Positions 42,817 to 51,443 of a stretch of 64,000 bases of DNA are shown here, one piece after another. Positions within the stretch are counted from its first letter, which is position 1; every line of letters starts with the position of its first letter. The translations under genes were made by a program, and so were the position numbers. Source of the stretch: Pectobacterium sp013449375 (GTDB taxonomy: Bacteria; Pseudomonadota; Gammaproteobacteria; Enterobacterales; Enterobacteriaceae); assembly GCF_048593165.1 (NCBI RefSeq), contig NZ_CP184271.1. One strand, 5' to 3'. The notes under the pieces were generated by a model. It saw only the letters and a program-made list of their open reading frames with translations, was not told the DNA's origin and did not search any database.

Positions 42817-42832
42817 CTGTATAAATCACCAG
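42817..42832. promoter_or_regulatory. LexA box (SOS operator) of uvrD
   Basis: CTGTATAAATCACCAG, which keeps the CTGT half and matches the E. coli uvrD operator (CTGTATATATACCCAG) at all but three or so positions. It overlaps a promoter, TTGTTA (42795-42800)-N17-TGTATA. It is about 190 bp before uvrD. Confidence 0.8.
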
Positions 42833-42888
42833 TGGAAACGCCCTCGCATGTGCGAATACTGGTCACTTAAGCCCGTTATTAGGGGAAA

Positions 42889-42927
42889 CACAGGGGGAAG
42901 TTCCCGTAGGGAGGCCTCACCCCTGTG
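42889..42927 (+). other. Stable stem-loop in the uvrD leader
   Basis: CACAGGGG pairs perfectly with CCCCTGTG (42920-42927) and encloses a second small stem TCCC-GTA-GGGA. There is no T run afterwards. It lies in the transcribed leader about 80 bp before uvrD and could slow or attenuate transcription or protect the mRNA. Confidence 0.5.
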
Positions 42928-43007
42928 GTCGCCCCGTGTATCTCGATGCTTAAACGATCGGCATGACTTACATGTGCAGCGTTTCCCTCACCGGATAACC
43001 CGTACCT

Positions 43008-45170
43008 ATGGACGTTTCTGATCTGCTCGATGGCCTCAACGACAAACAGCGTGACGCGGTAGCCGCGCCGCGCAGCAATTTATTGGTGCTGGCGGGGGCA
43101 GGCAGCGGTAAAACGCGGGTACTGGTACATCGCATCGCCTGGCTTTTGTCTGTCGAAAACTGCTCGCCGTACTCCATCATGGCGGTGACGTTTACCAACA
43201 AAGCGGCGGCGGAGATGCGCCACCGTATCGACCATCTGATCGGCACCAGCCAAGGCGGCATGTGGATTGGTACTTTCCACGGGCTGGCACACCGCCTGCT
43301 GCGTGCGCACCATATGGATGCCAATCTGCCGCAGGATTTCCAGATTCTGGACAGCGAAGATCAGTTGCGTCTGCTGAAGCGCCTGATTCGGGCACTCAAT
43401 CTGGACGAGAAACAGTGGCCGCCGCGTCAGGCGATGTGGTTCATCAATGGGAAGAAGGATGAAGGTCTGCGTCCGCAGCACATTGAAAGCTACGGCAACC
43501 CGATCGAGCAAACGTGGCAGCGCGTGTATCAGGCCTATCAGGAAGCGTGCGATCGCGCCGGGCTGGTGGATTTTGCCGAACTGCTGCTGCGCGCTCATGA
43601 ACTGTGGCTGAACAAGCCGCATGTGTTGAACCACTATCGTGAACGTTTTACCAATATTCTGGTGGACGAATTTCAGGATACCAACCGCATTCAGTACGCT
43701 TGGATCCGTATGTTGGCGGGCGATAGCGCCAAAGTGATGATCGTCGGTGATGACGATCAGTCGATTTACGGCTGGCGCGGGGCGCAGGTCGAAAATATTC
43801 AACTGTTCCTGAAAGATTTTGCTGGCGCAGAAACCATCCGTTTGGAACAGAACTACCGCTCGACCAGCAACATCCTGAAAGCGGCGAATGCGCTGATTGC
43901 CCATAACGGCGGGCGACTCGGCAAGAACCTGTGGACCGATGGCGTAGAGGGCGAACCGATTTCGCTTTACTGCGCATTCAACGAGTTGGATGAGGCACGT
44001 TATGTCGTCAACCGGATTAAAACCTGGCAGGAAAATGGCGGAGCGCTGAAGGATAACGCCATTCTTTACCGGAGTAACGCCCAGTCGCGCGTGCTGGAAG
44101 AGGCGCTGTTGCAGCAGAGTATGCCGTACCGCATTTATGGCGGCATGCGCTTCTTTGAGCGTCAGGAAATTAAAGACGCGCTATCTTATCTGCGCCTGAT
44201 CGCCAACCGTAACGACGATGCGGCGTTTGAGCGTGTGGTGAATACGCCGACGCGCGGCATTGGTGACCGCACGCTGGATGTCGTCCGCCAGACGTCGCGC
44301 GATCGTCAACTGACGCTGTGGCAAGCCACGCGGGCACTGTTGCAGGAGAAAGTGCTGGCCGGACGGGCGGCTGCATCGCTACAGCGTTTTATCGAATTGA
44401 TTGACGCGTTGGCCTATGAGACGTCCGAACTGCCGCTGCATGTGCAAACTGACCGGGTGATTAAAGATTCCGGCCTGTGGAGCATGTACGAACAGGAAAA
44501 AGGCGAGAAAGGGCAGGCGCGAGTGGAAAACCTGGAAGAACTGGTGACGGCGACGCGCCAGTTCAGCTATCAGGAAGAAGATCAGGATTTGATGCCGCTT
44601 CAGGCTTTCCTGTCGCATGCCGCGCTGGAAGCGGGGGAAGGTCAGGCGGATGCTAATCAGGATGCGGTGCAGCTTATGACGCTGCACTCGGCGAAAGGGC
44701 TGGAGTTCCCGCAGGTGTTTATCGTCGGTATGGAAGAAGGCATGTTCCCTAGTCAGATGTCGTTGGATGAAGGTGGGCGTCTGGAAGAAGAACGCCGTCT
44801 GGCTTACGTCGGCGTGACGCGTGCGATGGAGAAACTGACGATAACCTACGCCGAATCCCGCCGTTTATATGGTAAAGAAGCCTACCATCGGCCTTCCCGA
44901 TTCGTCGGCGAACTCCCTGAAGAGTGTGTTGAAGAAGTGCGGCTACGCGCCAGCGTCTCCCGTCCGGTTAATCACCAGCGTCTTGGTACGCCGGTCACGC
45001 AAAATGACAGCGGCTACAAGCTGGGACAGCGGGTTCGCCATGCGAAATTTGGCGAGGGCACGATCGTGAATCTGGAAGGCAGCGGCGATCATGCTCGTCT
45101 TCAGGTGGCGTTTCAGGGACAGGGCATCAAATGGCTGGTTGCCGCCTATGCTCGGTTGGAAACGGTGTGA
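43008..45170 (+). CDS. uvrD: DNA helicase II UvrD
   Basis: UvrD is the 3'-5' helicase of nucleotide excision repair and methyl-directed mismatch repair. The 720-residue product starts MDVSDLLDGLNDKQRDAVAAP. It has AGAGSGKT at 29-36, VDEFQDTN, GDDDQSIYGWRGA, QNYRSTSN, MTLHSAKGLEFPQVF and VGVTRAME. The C-terminal Tudor-like domain (GQRVRHAKFGEGTIVNLEGSGDHARLQVAF) binds RNA polymerase or UvrB in relatives. SOS-controlled through the LexA box upstream. Confidence 0.98.
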   Translation: MDVSDLLDGLNDKQRDAVAAPRSNLLVLAGAGSGKTRVLVHRIAWLLSVENCSPYSIMAVTFTNKAAAEMRHRIDHLIGTSQGGMWIGTFHGLAHRLLRAHHMDANLPQDFQILDSEDQLRLLKRLIRALNLDEKQWPPRQAMWFINGKKDEGLRPQHIESYGNPIEQTWQRVYQAYQEACDRAGLVDFAELLLRAHELWLNKPHVLNHYRERFTNILVDEFQDTNRIQYAWIRMLAGDSAKVMIVGDDDQSIYGWRGAQVENIQLFLKDFAGAETIRLEQNYRSTSNILKAANALIAHNGGRLGKNLWTDGVEGEPISLYCAFNELDEARYVVNRIKTWQENGGALKDNAILYRSNAQSRVLEEALLQQSMPYRIYGGMRFFERQEIKDALSYLRLIANRNDDAAFERVVNTPTRGIGDRTLDVVRQTSRDRQLTLWQATRALLQEKVLAGRAAASLQRFIELIDALAYETSELPLHVQTDRVIKDSGLWSMYEQEKGEKGQARVENLEELVTATRQFSYQEEDQDLMPLQAFLSHAALEAGEGQADANQDAVQLMTLHSAKGLEFPQVFIVGMEEGMFPSQMSLDEGGRLEEERRLAYVGVTRAMEKLTITYAESRRLYGKEAYHRPSRFVGELPEECVEEVRLRASVSRPVNHQRLGTPVTQNDSGYKLGQRVRHAKFGEGTIVNLEGSGDHARLQVAFQGQGIKWLVAAYARLETV

Positions 45171-45298
45171 TCGTCATGCGTGAGTCGGTATATCTCATAA
45201 AAAACGGGTATTAACCTTTATCACCATTTTCGACAATGCTAGGTGGCCTGCCGCGTATCCATGGATGTGTGGTATCACACTAAAAAAGGAGCATGCCT

Positions 45299-46045
45299 AT
45301 GACGCTTGATCAGGTTATTGCCGAATTACAGAAGAAAAAATGGGTCGATCTCACGCACACGGTGACGGAGTCTATTCCTATTTTTAGCGCGTTTGAAGGC
45401 GTGTTACAGCGCAAGACGTTATTTAACGTTGAAGAGCATGGCTTTTTCGCACAGTCCGTGACATTCGCGACGCAGACGGGGACGCATATTGATGCGCCGG
45501 GACATTTTGTCGCGGGCAAACGTTATCTGGATCGGATTGATAATAAAGAGCTGTTGCTGCCGTTGGTGGTGCTCCACAAGCAAGACGCTGTCGCGCGCGA
45601 TGCTGACTACCGTCTGTCGGTTGACGACATCCTGGCGTTTGAGCGTGAGCACGGGGAAATCCCGTCAGGCAGCTTTGTCGCGTTTGCCAGCGGTTGGAGT
45701 ACACGCTGGCCCGATATTGATGCCTTCGCCAATAGAGACGAACAGGGCAATAGCCATACGCCGGGGTGGTCGCTTGAGGCGCTGACGTTCCTGTTTGAAG
45801 AACGTCGTATTAGCGCGGTTGGGCATGAAACGCTGGATACGGATTCCGCCGCGGATTTCCGTCGCAACAACGGGCTGGTTGGTGAGTTCTTCGTGCTGAA
45901 CCAGAATGCCTGGCAGGTAGAGGTGCTGAATAATTTGCATCAGTTGCCGCCTACCGGCGCTTATATCCACGTCAGCTACCCTAATTTCGCTGGTGCGCCC
46001 GGCTTCCCTGTCCGTGCCATTGCCTATCTGCCGGACAATGCCTAA
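45299..46045 (+). CDS. Cyclase / kynurenine formamidase-like family hydrolase
   Basis: A 248-residue metal-dependent hydrolase of the cyclase family (PF04199). It has the metal-binding HxGTHxDAP motif with a following HF (TGTHIDAPGHF), the start WVDLTHTVTESIPIF, and a distal VGHETLDTDS. Relatives include kynurenine formamidase and isatin hydrolase; the substrate here is unknown. ATG 45299 is preferred over 45293 because GGAG ends 7 nt before it. It stands alone between uvrD and the corA leader, where E. coli has yigE. An 8-bp inverted repeat (AAACGCGG/CCGCGTTT) follows the stop. Confidence 0.82.
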   Translation: MTLDQVIAELQKKKWVDLTHTVTESIPIFSAFEGVLQRKTLFNVEEHGFFAQSVTFATQTGTHIDAPGHFVAGKRYLDRIDNKELLLPLVVLHKQDAVARDADYRLSVDDILAFEREHGEIPSGSFVAFASGWSTRWPDIDAFANRDEQGNSHTPGWSLEALTFLFEERRISAVGHETLDTDSAADFRRNNGLVGEFFVLNQNAWQVEVLNNLHQLPPTGAYIHVSYPNFAGAPGFPVRAIAYLPDNA

Positions 46046-46124
46046 TCGATAAACGCGGCTCCTTTTTGCTTTAAGAGACCGCGTTTCTTACCGATTTACA
46101 GTGCCTAATTTATTGGAAAATCTC

Positions 46125-46229
46125 ATGCGTTTGGCCAATATTTTACAGCGTGTTTCAGCCGAGGTTTTAAAGTTGAAGTCTTTTTCATCTCGGCGTAACA
46201 TGCGCGCATCATTATTCTCGGAGGACTAA
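46125..46229 (+). CDS. Candidate corA leader open reading frame 1 (34 codons)
   Basis: A frame of 34 codons starting MRLANILQRV and ending RASLFSED lies in the 411-bp gap before corA. A weak GGA precedes it by about 9 nt. Its last codons contain GGAGG (46220-46224), which would serve as the ribosome binding site of the next short frame, so the two could be coupled. The Salmonella corA leader is known to contain a short gene, corL, that controls Rho-dependent termination; whether this is its counterpart I cannot tell. Confidence 0.35.
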   Translation: MRLANILQRVSAEVLKLKSFSSRRNMRASLFSED

Positions 46230-46233
46230 CGCC

Positions 46234-46290
46234 TTGGACACACCCAGTCGATACTGGCTCATTAACCTGTTCATTAGGTACAACTTCTAA
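46234..46290 (+). CDS. Candidate corA leader peptide 2 (18 codons, TTG start)
   Basis: MDTPSRYWLINLFIRYNF, starting at TTG with GGAGG 9 nt upstream, the best ribosome binding site in the leader. Codons 4-8 fall inside the hairpin CCAGT-CGAT-ACTGG. The stop codon overlaps the base of the next strong stem-loop (46289-46316). This layout, a translated short frame running into alternating stems, is what a translation-sensing leader needs. Confidence 0.4.
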   Translation: MDTPSRYWLINLFIRYNF

Positions 46291-46316
46291 GGCTATCTTC
46301 CTCTGCTGATAGCCTT
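46289..46316 (+). promoter_or_regulatory. Stem-loop in the corA leader
   Basis: AAGGCTATC / GATAGCCTT, a 9-bp perfect stem with a 10-nt loop, starting at the stop codon of the short frame. Further small stems follow: AGCGAC/GTCGCT near 46328-46347, and TCCGT/ACGGA near 46356-46368. There is no T run, so any termination here would be Rho-dependent. A general role in Mg2+-linked control is inferred from what is known of corA in Salmonella. Confidence 0.5.
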
Positions 46317-46456
46317 CGTGGTTGTCAGCGACGCTGTTTTTGTCGCTACGAGTCAGATCCGTCGAACGGACTGAAACCTGCTGGTGACACCTCACCTCTG
46401 TTTCTGTGCTTCAATCGCGTTGTCCATCTCTGCTACTGAAAGGGGAGCTATGGCCC

Positions 46457-47407
46457 ATGCTGAGCGCATTTAAACTGGATAATTGCCGTTTATCTCGTCT
46501 GGAACTGGATGACTCCGATGATCTCACCACGTCAGTTTGGGTCGATTTGATCGAGCCGGAAGACGATGAGCGTGAAAAAGTACAAAACGAACTGGGACAA
46601 AGCTTGGCAACCCGTCCGGAGCTGGAAGATATTGAAGCGTCGGCACGTTTTTTTGAAGATGAAGATGGCTTGCATATTCACTCCTTTTTCTTTTTTGAAG
46701 ATGCTGAGGATCACGCTGGTAACTCCACGGTGGCGTTTACCATTCGCGATGGCCGCTTGTACACCCTGCGCGAGCGCGAGCTGCCCGCATTCCGCCTGTA
46801 TCGCATGCGCGCCCGCAACCAAACGATGGTGGACGGTAATGCTTACGAGCTGCTGCTCGATCTCTTTGAGACAAAAATTGAGCAACTGGCGGACGAAATC
46901 GAGAACATCTACAGCGATCTGGAATCGCTGAGCCGCATCATTATGGAAGGACGGCAGGGCGAAGAGTACGACGACGCGTTGTCCACGCTGGCGGAACTGG
47001 AAGACGTGGGCTGGAAAGTGCGCCTGTGTCTGATGGATACCCAACGCGCGTTGAATTTTCTGGTGCGTAAAGCCCGTTTGCCATCCGGCCAATTGGAACA
47101 GGCGCGCGAAATTTTACGCGATATCGAATCTCTGCTGCCACACAATGAATCCCTGTTCCAGAAAGTTAACTTCCTGATGCAGGCGGCGATGGGCTTCATT
47201 AACATCGAGCAGAGCCGGATTATCAAGATCTTCTCGGTGGTCTCCGTGGTGTTCCTGCCGCCGACGCTGGTGGCATCCAGCTACGGGATGAACTTTGAGT
47301 TTATGCCGGAGCTGAAGTGGTCGTTTGGTTATCCAGGCGCGATTGTGTTGATGATCCTCGCCGGACTGGCACCTTACCTCTATTTCAAACGTAAAAACTG
47401 GCTGTAA
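46457..47407 (+). CDS. corA: Magnesium/cobalt transport protein CorA
   Basis: CorA is the pentameric Mg2+ channel of the inner membrane, also passing Co2+ and Ni2+. 316 residues: an acidic cytoplasmic funnel domain with long helices, then TM1 ending in the selectivity motif YGMN (GMN at 277-279), the MPEL periplasmic loop, TM2, and the basic KRKNWL end. The ATG at 46457 gives the family start MLSAF and has GGGGAG 9 nt before it. An out-of-frame ATG at 46450 opens a 7-codon frame overlapping the start. Confidence 0.98.
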   Translation: MLSAFKLDNCRLSRLELDDSDDLTTSVWVDLIEPEDDEREKVQNELGQSLATRPELEDIEASARFFEDEDGLHIHSFFFFEDAEDHAGNSTVAFTIRDGRLYTLRERELPAFRLYRMRARNQTMVDGNAYELLLDLFETKIEQLADEIENIYSDLESLSRIIMEGRQGEEYDDALSTLAELEDVGWKVRLCLMDTQRALNFLVRKARLPSGQLEQAREILRDIESLLPHNESLFQKVNFLMQAAMGFINIEQSRIIKIFSVVSVVFLPPTLVASSYGMNFEFMPELKWSFGYPGAIVLMILAGLAPYLYFKRKNWL

Positions 47408-47420
47408 GTTTTCACCGATG

Positions 47421-47460
47421 CGCCTGATGGGTATTCACCATCAGGCGTATGACGTTTTTT
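47421..47460 (+). terminator. Rho-independent terminator of corA
   Basis: CGCCTGATGG-GTATTCA-CCATCAGGCG is a perfect 10-bp stem 13 bp after the corA stop. The T run (TTTTTT) comes 6 nt after the stem, a slightly longer gap than usual. Confidence 0.7.
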
Positions 47461-47607
47461 CCGTCGATGCAAAATTCCTTTCCTGCTTGATAGTTTGCCA
47501 CCTTACTATTCTTGTTTATTCTCCAACTATTCTGTTTAGAATGGTGAATTGCTTTTCTATCCTTACTTTCTATTTTTACTCTTTATTCCTAAACAAGGGT
47601 CGTGTGC

Positions 47608-48666
47608 ATGAAAGGGATGTCACCGTGGGTGCAATGGGGAATCCTGCTGTCGGTCTCATTAATTCTGGGGTTCGGGTTACAGGTTTACCACGTTCCCGCC
47701 GCGCTGTTGCTGGGGCCGATGATGGTCGGCGTCGTCATGGGGTTAAACGGCGCGACGATTCGCATCCCGCCCGTCTGCTTTGCGGGCAGCAATGCCGTTC
47801 TGGGCTGCTTGGTCGCACAGAGCCTGTCTTTTTCTATCCTTACTCCTTTGCTGAATGAATGGCCGCTGGTGCTGTTCATTTTGTTGGCGACGCTGGCGGC
47901 CAGCGGATTATCTGGCTGGCTACTGGTCAAATTTAGCGAGCTTCCCGGAACGACCGGAACCTGGGGCGCATCGCCGGGCGGGGCGTCTGCCATGGTTGCC
48001 ATGTCTGGTGAGTTCGGCGCGGACGTGCGACTGGTTGCGTTCATGCAATATTTACGCGTGTTGATGGTGACCGCTTCGGCCGCCTTCGTGGCACGTCTGA
48101 GCTTAGGCGATGAAGCGGCAGAAAACAGCGCGATGCTGGTGTGGTTCCCTTCGCTGGACTGGCGTTTTCTGGCGACGCTCGGCGTGGCATTTGGTAGCGC
48201 ATGGTTAGCAAGACGCATGCGTATTCCATCTGGGGCGCTGCTGGGGCCGATGATTATTGGTTCGATGCTGCATGCCAGCGGCACCTTGCACTTGCAAACC
48301 CCGGAGTGGCTGCTGGCGTTGGCCTACGCCGTGATTGGCTGGAGCGTGGGTTTATGTTTCACCCGTCCCATCTTTCTACTGGCAATACGCACGCTGCCGC
48401 ACATGATGGCGTCGATCGTCGGATTGATGCTGCTGTGTGGCGGGATGGCGTGGATGGTGACGAAAATGATGCCGGTGGATATGCTGACCGCCTTTCTGGC
48501 GACCAGCCCCGGCGGGCTGGATTCGATTGCGATTATTGCCGCAGGCAGTCGGGTCGATATGGCGTTTGTGATCGCCATGCAGACGCTGCGGCTGTTTTCG
48601 ACGCTGCTGTTCAGCCCGATCTTATCGCGCTTTATTTCCCGTCGTGTTGAGGCTGGGAAACTGTAA
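47608..48666 (+). CDS. abrB: AbrB-family integral membrane protein
   Basis: A 352-residue polytopic protein of the AbrB family (formerly called ammonia monooxygenase-like). It has an internal duplication: GPMMVGVVMGLNGATIRIP in the first half and GPMIIGSMLHASGTLHLQ in the second, with LPGTTGTWGASPGGASAMV and MLTAFLATSPGGLDSIAII as matching loops. It has about ten helices. Function not established; it is unrelated to the Bacillus AbrB regulator. The ATG at 47608 is preferred to an upstream GTG (47602). Its 3' end overlaps rarD tail to tail by 35 bp. Confidence 0.83.
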   Translation: MKGMSPWVQWGILLSVSLILGFGLQVYHVPAALLLGPMMVGVVMGLNGATIRIPPVCFAGSNAVLGCLVAQSLSFSILTPLLNEWPLVLFILLATLAASGLSGWLLVKFSELPGTTGTWGASPGGASAMVAMSGEFGADVRLVAFMQYLRVLMVTASAAFVARLSLGDEAAENSAMLVWFPSLDWRFLATLGVAFGSAWLARRMRIPSGALLGPMIIGSMLHASGTLHLQTPEWLLALAYAVIGWSVGLCFTRPIFLLAIRTLPHMMASIVGLMLLCGGMAWMVTKMMPVDMLTAFLATSPGGLDSIAIIAAGSRVDMAFVIAMQTLRLFSTLLFSPILSRFISRRVEAGKL

Positions 48667-49561
48667 CCGGTGTGCGCCGTAGCTTACGCTGCGTATAAAG
48701 CGCATCCAGAATAAACAGTACCAGCGCACCCCAGATGAAGGCAAACGTGACCAGTTTGTCGCTGCTGAACGTTTCACCGTAGAACACCACGGCCAGCAGG
48801 AACATGATGGTCGGGCCGAGATACTGGAAAAAGCCGAGCGTCGATAGACGCAGACGCATTGCCGCTGCGGTGAAAAACAGCAACGGCACCGTAGTGACGA
48901 TCCCCGCCGAGAGCAGCAGCAGGTTCAGTGACCAGGGATTGGCCGTCAGATGGCTGCTTGGCGTGTCGGCAATAAAAAACAGATAAATGACCGCCACCGG
49001 CAGCAGCCACAGCGTTTCGATCAGCATACCGGTTTGCCCGTCGATCCCAATTTTCTTACGCAGCAGGCCGTATAACGCGAAGCTGAATGCCAGCCCCAGC
49101 GCGATAACCGGCAGCGAGCCAAACGTCCACAACTGAACTAATACACCTGTCACCGCGAGCAGCACGGCCAGCCATTGCAGGCGGCGAAAGCGCTCGCCAA
49201 GGAAAATCATACCCAACATAACGTTGACCAGCGGGTTGATAAAATACCCCAGACTGGCTTCCAGCATGTGATGATTGTTGACCGCCCAGATGTACAACAG
49301 CCAGTTTCCACCGATAAGCACCGCCGTTAATGCCAGCAGAAACAGATGCTTGACGTTGCGGCAGGCATAGCTCACCTGACGCCATTTCCGGCCGATAGTC
49401 AGCAGGATAAGCATAAAGAAGAATGACCAGATAATACGGTGCGTCAGTATTTCATTAGGTGGAACGTGCTCAAGCAGCTTGAAATAAACGGGAGCAATTC
49501 CCCAAATGAAATACGCACCGAGGGCGAAAAAGATCCCCTCACGGGTTTGTTGCGCGTTCAT
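48632..49561 (-). CDS. rarD: EamA/DMT-superfamily transporter RarD
   Basis: A 309-residue protein with ten predicted membrane helices in two EamA-type halves, beginning MNAQQTREGIFFALGAYFIWGIAPVYFK. RarD is a drug/metabolite transporter family member; relatives were linked to chloramphenicol sensitivity, but the physiological substrate is unknown. Ends convergent with abrB with a 35-bp overlap of the coding ends. Gene order corA...rarD-yigI-pldA is as in E. coli. Confidence 0.92.
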   Translation of the reverse strand: MNAQQTREGIFFALGAYFIWGIAPVYFKLLEHVPPNEILTHRIIWSFFFMLILLTIGRKWRQVSYACRNVKHLFLLALTAVLIGGNWLLYIWAVNNHHMLEASLGYFINPLVNVMLGMIFLGERFRRLQWLAVLLAVTGVLVQLWTFGSLPVIALGLAFSFALYGLLRKKIGIDGQTGMLIETLWLLPVAVIYLFFIADTPSSHLTANPWSLNLLLLSAGIVTTVPLLFFTAAAMRLRLSTLGFFQYLGPTIMFLLAVVFYGETFSSDKLVTFAFIWGALVLFILDALYTQRKLRRTPVTVSQPQHDGK

Positions 49562-49676
49562 GGGTGACTCGATAAGGACGGCGGGAAAACGCTAAGTCTA
49601 CCCAAAACTGTGAGCGCTTTCACGTAAAGTGTTAATGGCCATGTTGCCTGACAATCCTGTTTGCCCACGAGAGAGA

Positions 49677-50165
49677 CTACCCGACAATATAGGTTGCGGT
49701 CGCGCTGGCCAAATGTGACCCCTGTTCGTTATGCAATTCGGCGCGAGCGACGGCGATTTTATTGCCGCCACGCAGTAGTGTACTGGTAATGGTGAAGTGT
49801 TCCCCATAACCCGGACGCAGATAATCTACTCGCATATCAATGGTTCCCATGCGGGCAAGCCGATGATGAAACTCCTGCTCGCTGATCGTCTCATGGCGCA
49901 GCAGCGTGTTACCGACGCACACCACTCCGGCAGCGACGTCCAGCCCGGCCGCAATCACACCGCCGTGCAGGATTTTTTGTGCCACATTGCCGATGAGCTT
50001 CTCTTGCCGGACGAACGTCAGGACGGCCTTATCTGCTTCAAATTGCTGTAACTCAAGGCCTAGCTCAATGTTGAACGGCATTTTGTAAATGAAAATCTCG
50101 CCAACGAGCTGGCGCACGGTATCTCTGGTTAATATCGTTCCCTGAGATGAGGAGAGGTTAGCCAT
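49677..50165 (-). CDS. yigI: Hotdog-fold thioesterase YigI
   Basis: A 162-residue single hotdog domain of the PaaI/YigI acyl-CoA thioesterase group. The conserved HGGVIAAGLDVAAGVVCVG contains the active-site region, and RMGTIDMRVDYLRPGYGEHFT and the end SATATYIVG match E. coli YigI. The start at 50165 gives MANLSSSQG with GGA upstream and fits the family length (155 in E. coli); 11 more codons are open upstream. In E. coli YigI is a medium- and long-chain acyl-CoA thioesterase. Confidence 0.9.
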   Translation of the reverse strand: MANLSSSQGTILTRDTVRQLVGEIFIYKMPFNIELGLELQQFEADKAVLTFVRQEKLIGNVAQKILHGGVIAAGLDVAAGVVCVGNTLLRHETISEQEFHHRLARMGTIDMRVDYLRPGYGEHFTITSTLLRGGNKIAVARAELHNEQGSHLASATATYIVG

Positions 50166-50357
50166 CGTTGTTTTCCGTCCGAGCAATAAGAGATACACAT
50201 TAAATGTAGGTGTTTTGATGCACTAAGGTTATGTGAATGTTTATTTTATGCATTGATTTTGTTTCTTGCCAGAAAAGGCTGAGAAACGGAGGAACGGTAA
50301 TTCAAATGTCGCGGAACTGTGTAGAATGGCGGGCTTGAGTGGGCAAGGCTTATCGCT

Positions 50358-50393
50358 ATTTAGATAAAAGAGTTTATTTAGATAAAAGACTTT
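50358..50393 (+). repeat. Tandem 18-bp repeat upstream of pldA
   Basis: Two 18-bp units, ATTTAGATAAAAGAGTTT and ATTTAGATAAAAGACTTT, differing at one base, followed by a partial third unit (ATTTATAGAAGA). It lies 45-80 bp before the pldA start in the transcribed leader or promoter-proximal region. A TAGAAT box is at 50322-50327. Confidence 0.85.
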
Positions 50394-50437
50394 ATTTATA
50401 GAAGAATGCCGGAGAAGAAACATGTCGGAGAAAATGA

Positions 50438-51310
50438 ATGCATAAAATCGGATTCGTACTGGCAGCATTACTGATGGCACAGGCCCATGCTGAAACAACA
50501 ACAAACGTAAACGAGCCTGCGCCAAATCAACCTGCGGTACGCGGCAGCATTATTGCCAGCTTGTTAGAAGAGCACAACACCCCGTTTGTCCTCTATCCTT
50601 ACGAGAGCAACTACATACTGTATACCTATACCAGCAACATCAATAAAACGGCGATACAGAGCTATAACTGGGGTAATGAAGCCCGTAAAGATGAAGTGCA
50701 TTACCAGTTGAGTCTGGGGTTCCCGATCTGGCGTGGTATTCTGGGTGATAACTCGCTGCTGGGAGCTTCCTACACGCAGCGCTCATGGTGGCAGTTGTCG
50801 AATAAGAGCGAGTCTTCTCCGTTCCGTGAAACCAACTATGAGCCACAGGTGTTTTTGGGCTGGGCAACAAACGCCACCTTCGCGGGCTGGACGCTGCGGG
50901 ATGTGGAAGTGGGCTTTAATCACCAGTCTAATGGCCGTTCCGAACCGACGTCACGCAGTTGGAACCGCGCTTATGCCCGCCTGATGGCGCAGAACGGCAA
51001 CTGGCAGGTTGATGTGAAACCGTGGATACGTTTCTCTGATAGCCAGGATGATAACCCAGACATCACCAAATACATGGGTCATTACCGCTTACGCGTCGGC
51101 TATGTGTGGGGCGAGAGTGTGTTTAGCGCGGAAGGACGTTATAACTGGAACAGCGGCTACGGCGGTGGTGAACTGGGCTGGAGCTACCCGCTGACGCGCC
51201 ATGTTCGCTTTTATACCAAGGTCTTTAGCGGCTACGGTGAATCCCTGATTGACTACAACCATCGCCAGACCCGCTTTGGTGTTGGCGTCACGCTGAACGA
51301 CATGTTCTAA
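50438..51310 (+). CDS. pldA: Outer membrane phospholipase A
   Basis: PldA (OMPLA) hydrolyses phospholipids that reach the outer leaflet of the outer membrane; it is active as a Ca2+-dependent dimer. 290 residues: an 18-residue signal peptide ending AQAHA, then a 12-strand barrel ending in Phe. The catalytic triad is visible at His162, Ser164 and Asn176 of the precursor (NHQSNGRSEPTSRSWNRAY). Located between yigI and recQ, as in E. coli. A small hairpin (GGCGCT/AGCGCC, about 51398-51415) follows before recQ. Confidence 0.97.
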   Translation: MHKIGFVLAALLMAQAHAETTTNVNEPAPNQPAVRGSIIASLLEEHNTPFVLYPYESNYILYTYTSNINKTAIQSYNWGNEARKDEVHYQLSLGFPIWRGILGDNSLLGASYTQRSWWQLSNKSESSPFRETNYEPQVFLGWATNATFAGWTLRDVEVGFNHQSNGRSEPTSRSWNRAYARLMAQNGNWQVDVKPWIRFSDSQDDNPDITKYMGHYRLRVGYVWGESVFSAEGRYNWNSGYGGGELGWSYPLTRHVRFYTKVFSGYGESLIDYNHRQTRFGVGVTLNDMF

Positions 51311-51443
51311 CAACCATGTTTTAGTGACCGGGGTTTTCGCGATTACCGCTTTAGCCCCTGTTGTTTTACCAAACTAACGATTGCAGTTTTACCCAACGGC
51401 GCTGAAAATAGCGCCTGTTTGATTTCATTGAATTGGGGAAGGC

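Noticed and set aside
47418..47858. Reading frame of 146 codons starting just after corA
   Set aside because: It spans the corA terminator and runs out of frame into abrB; hydrophobic, low-complexity and without a ribosome binding site.
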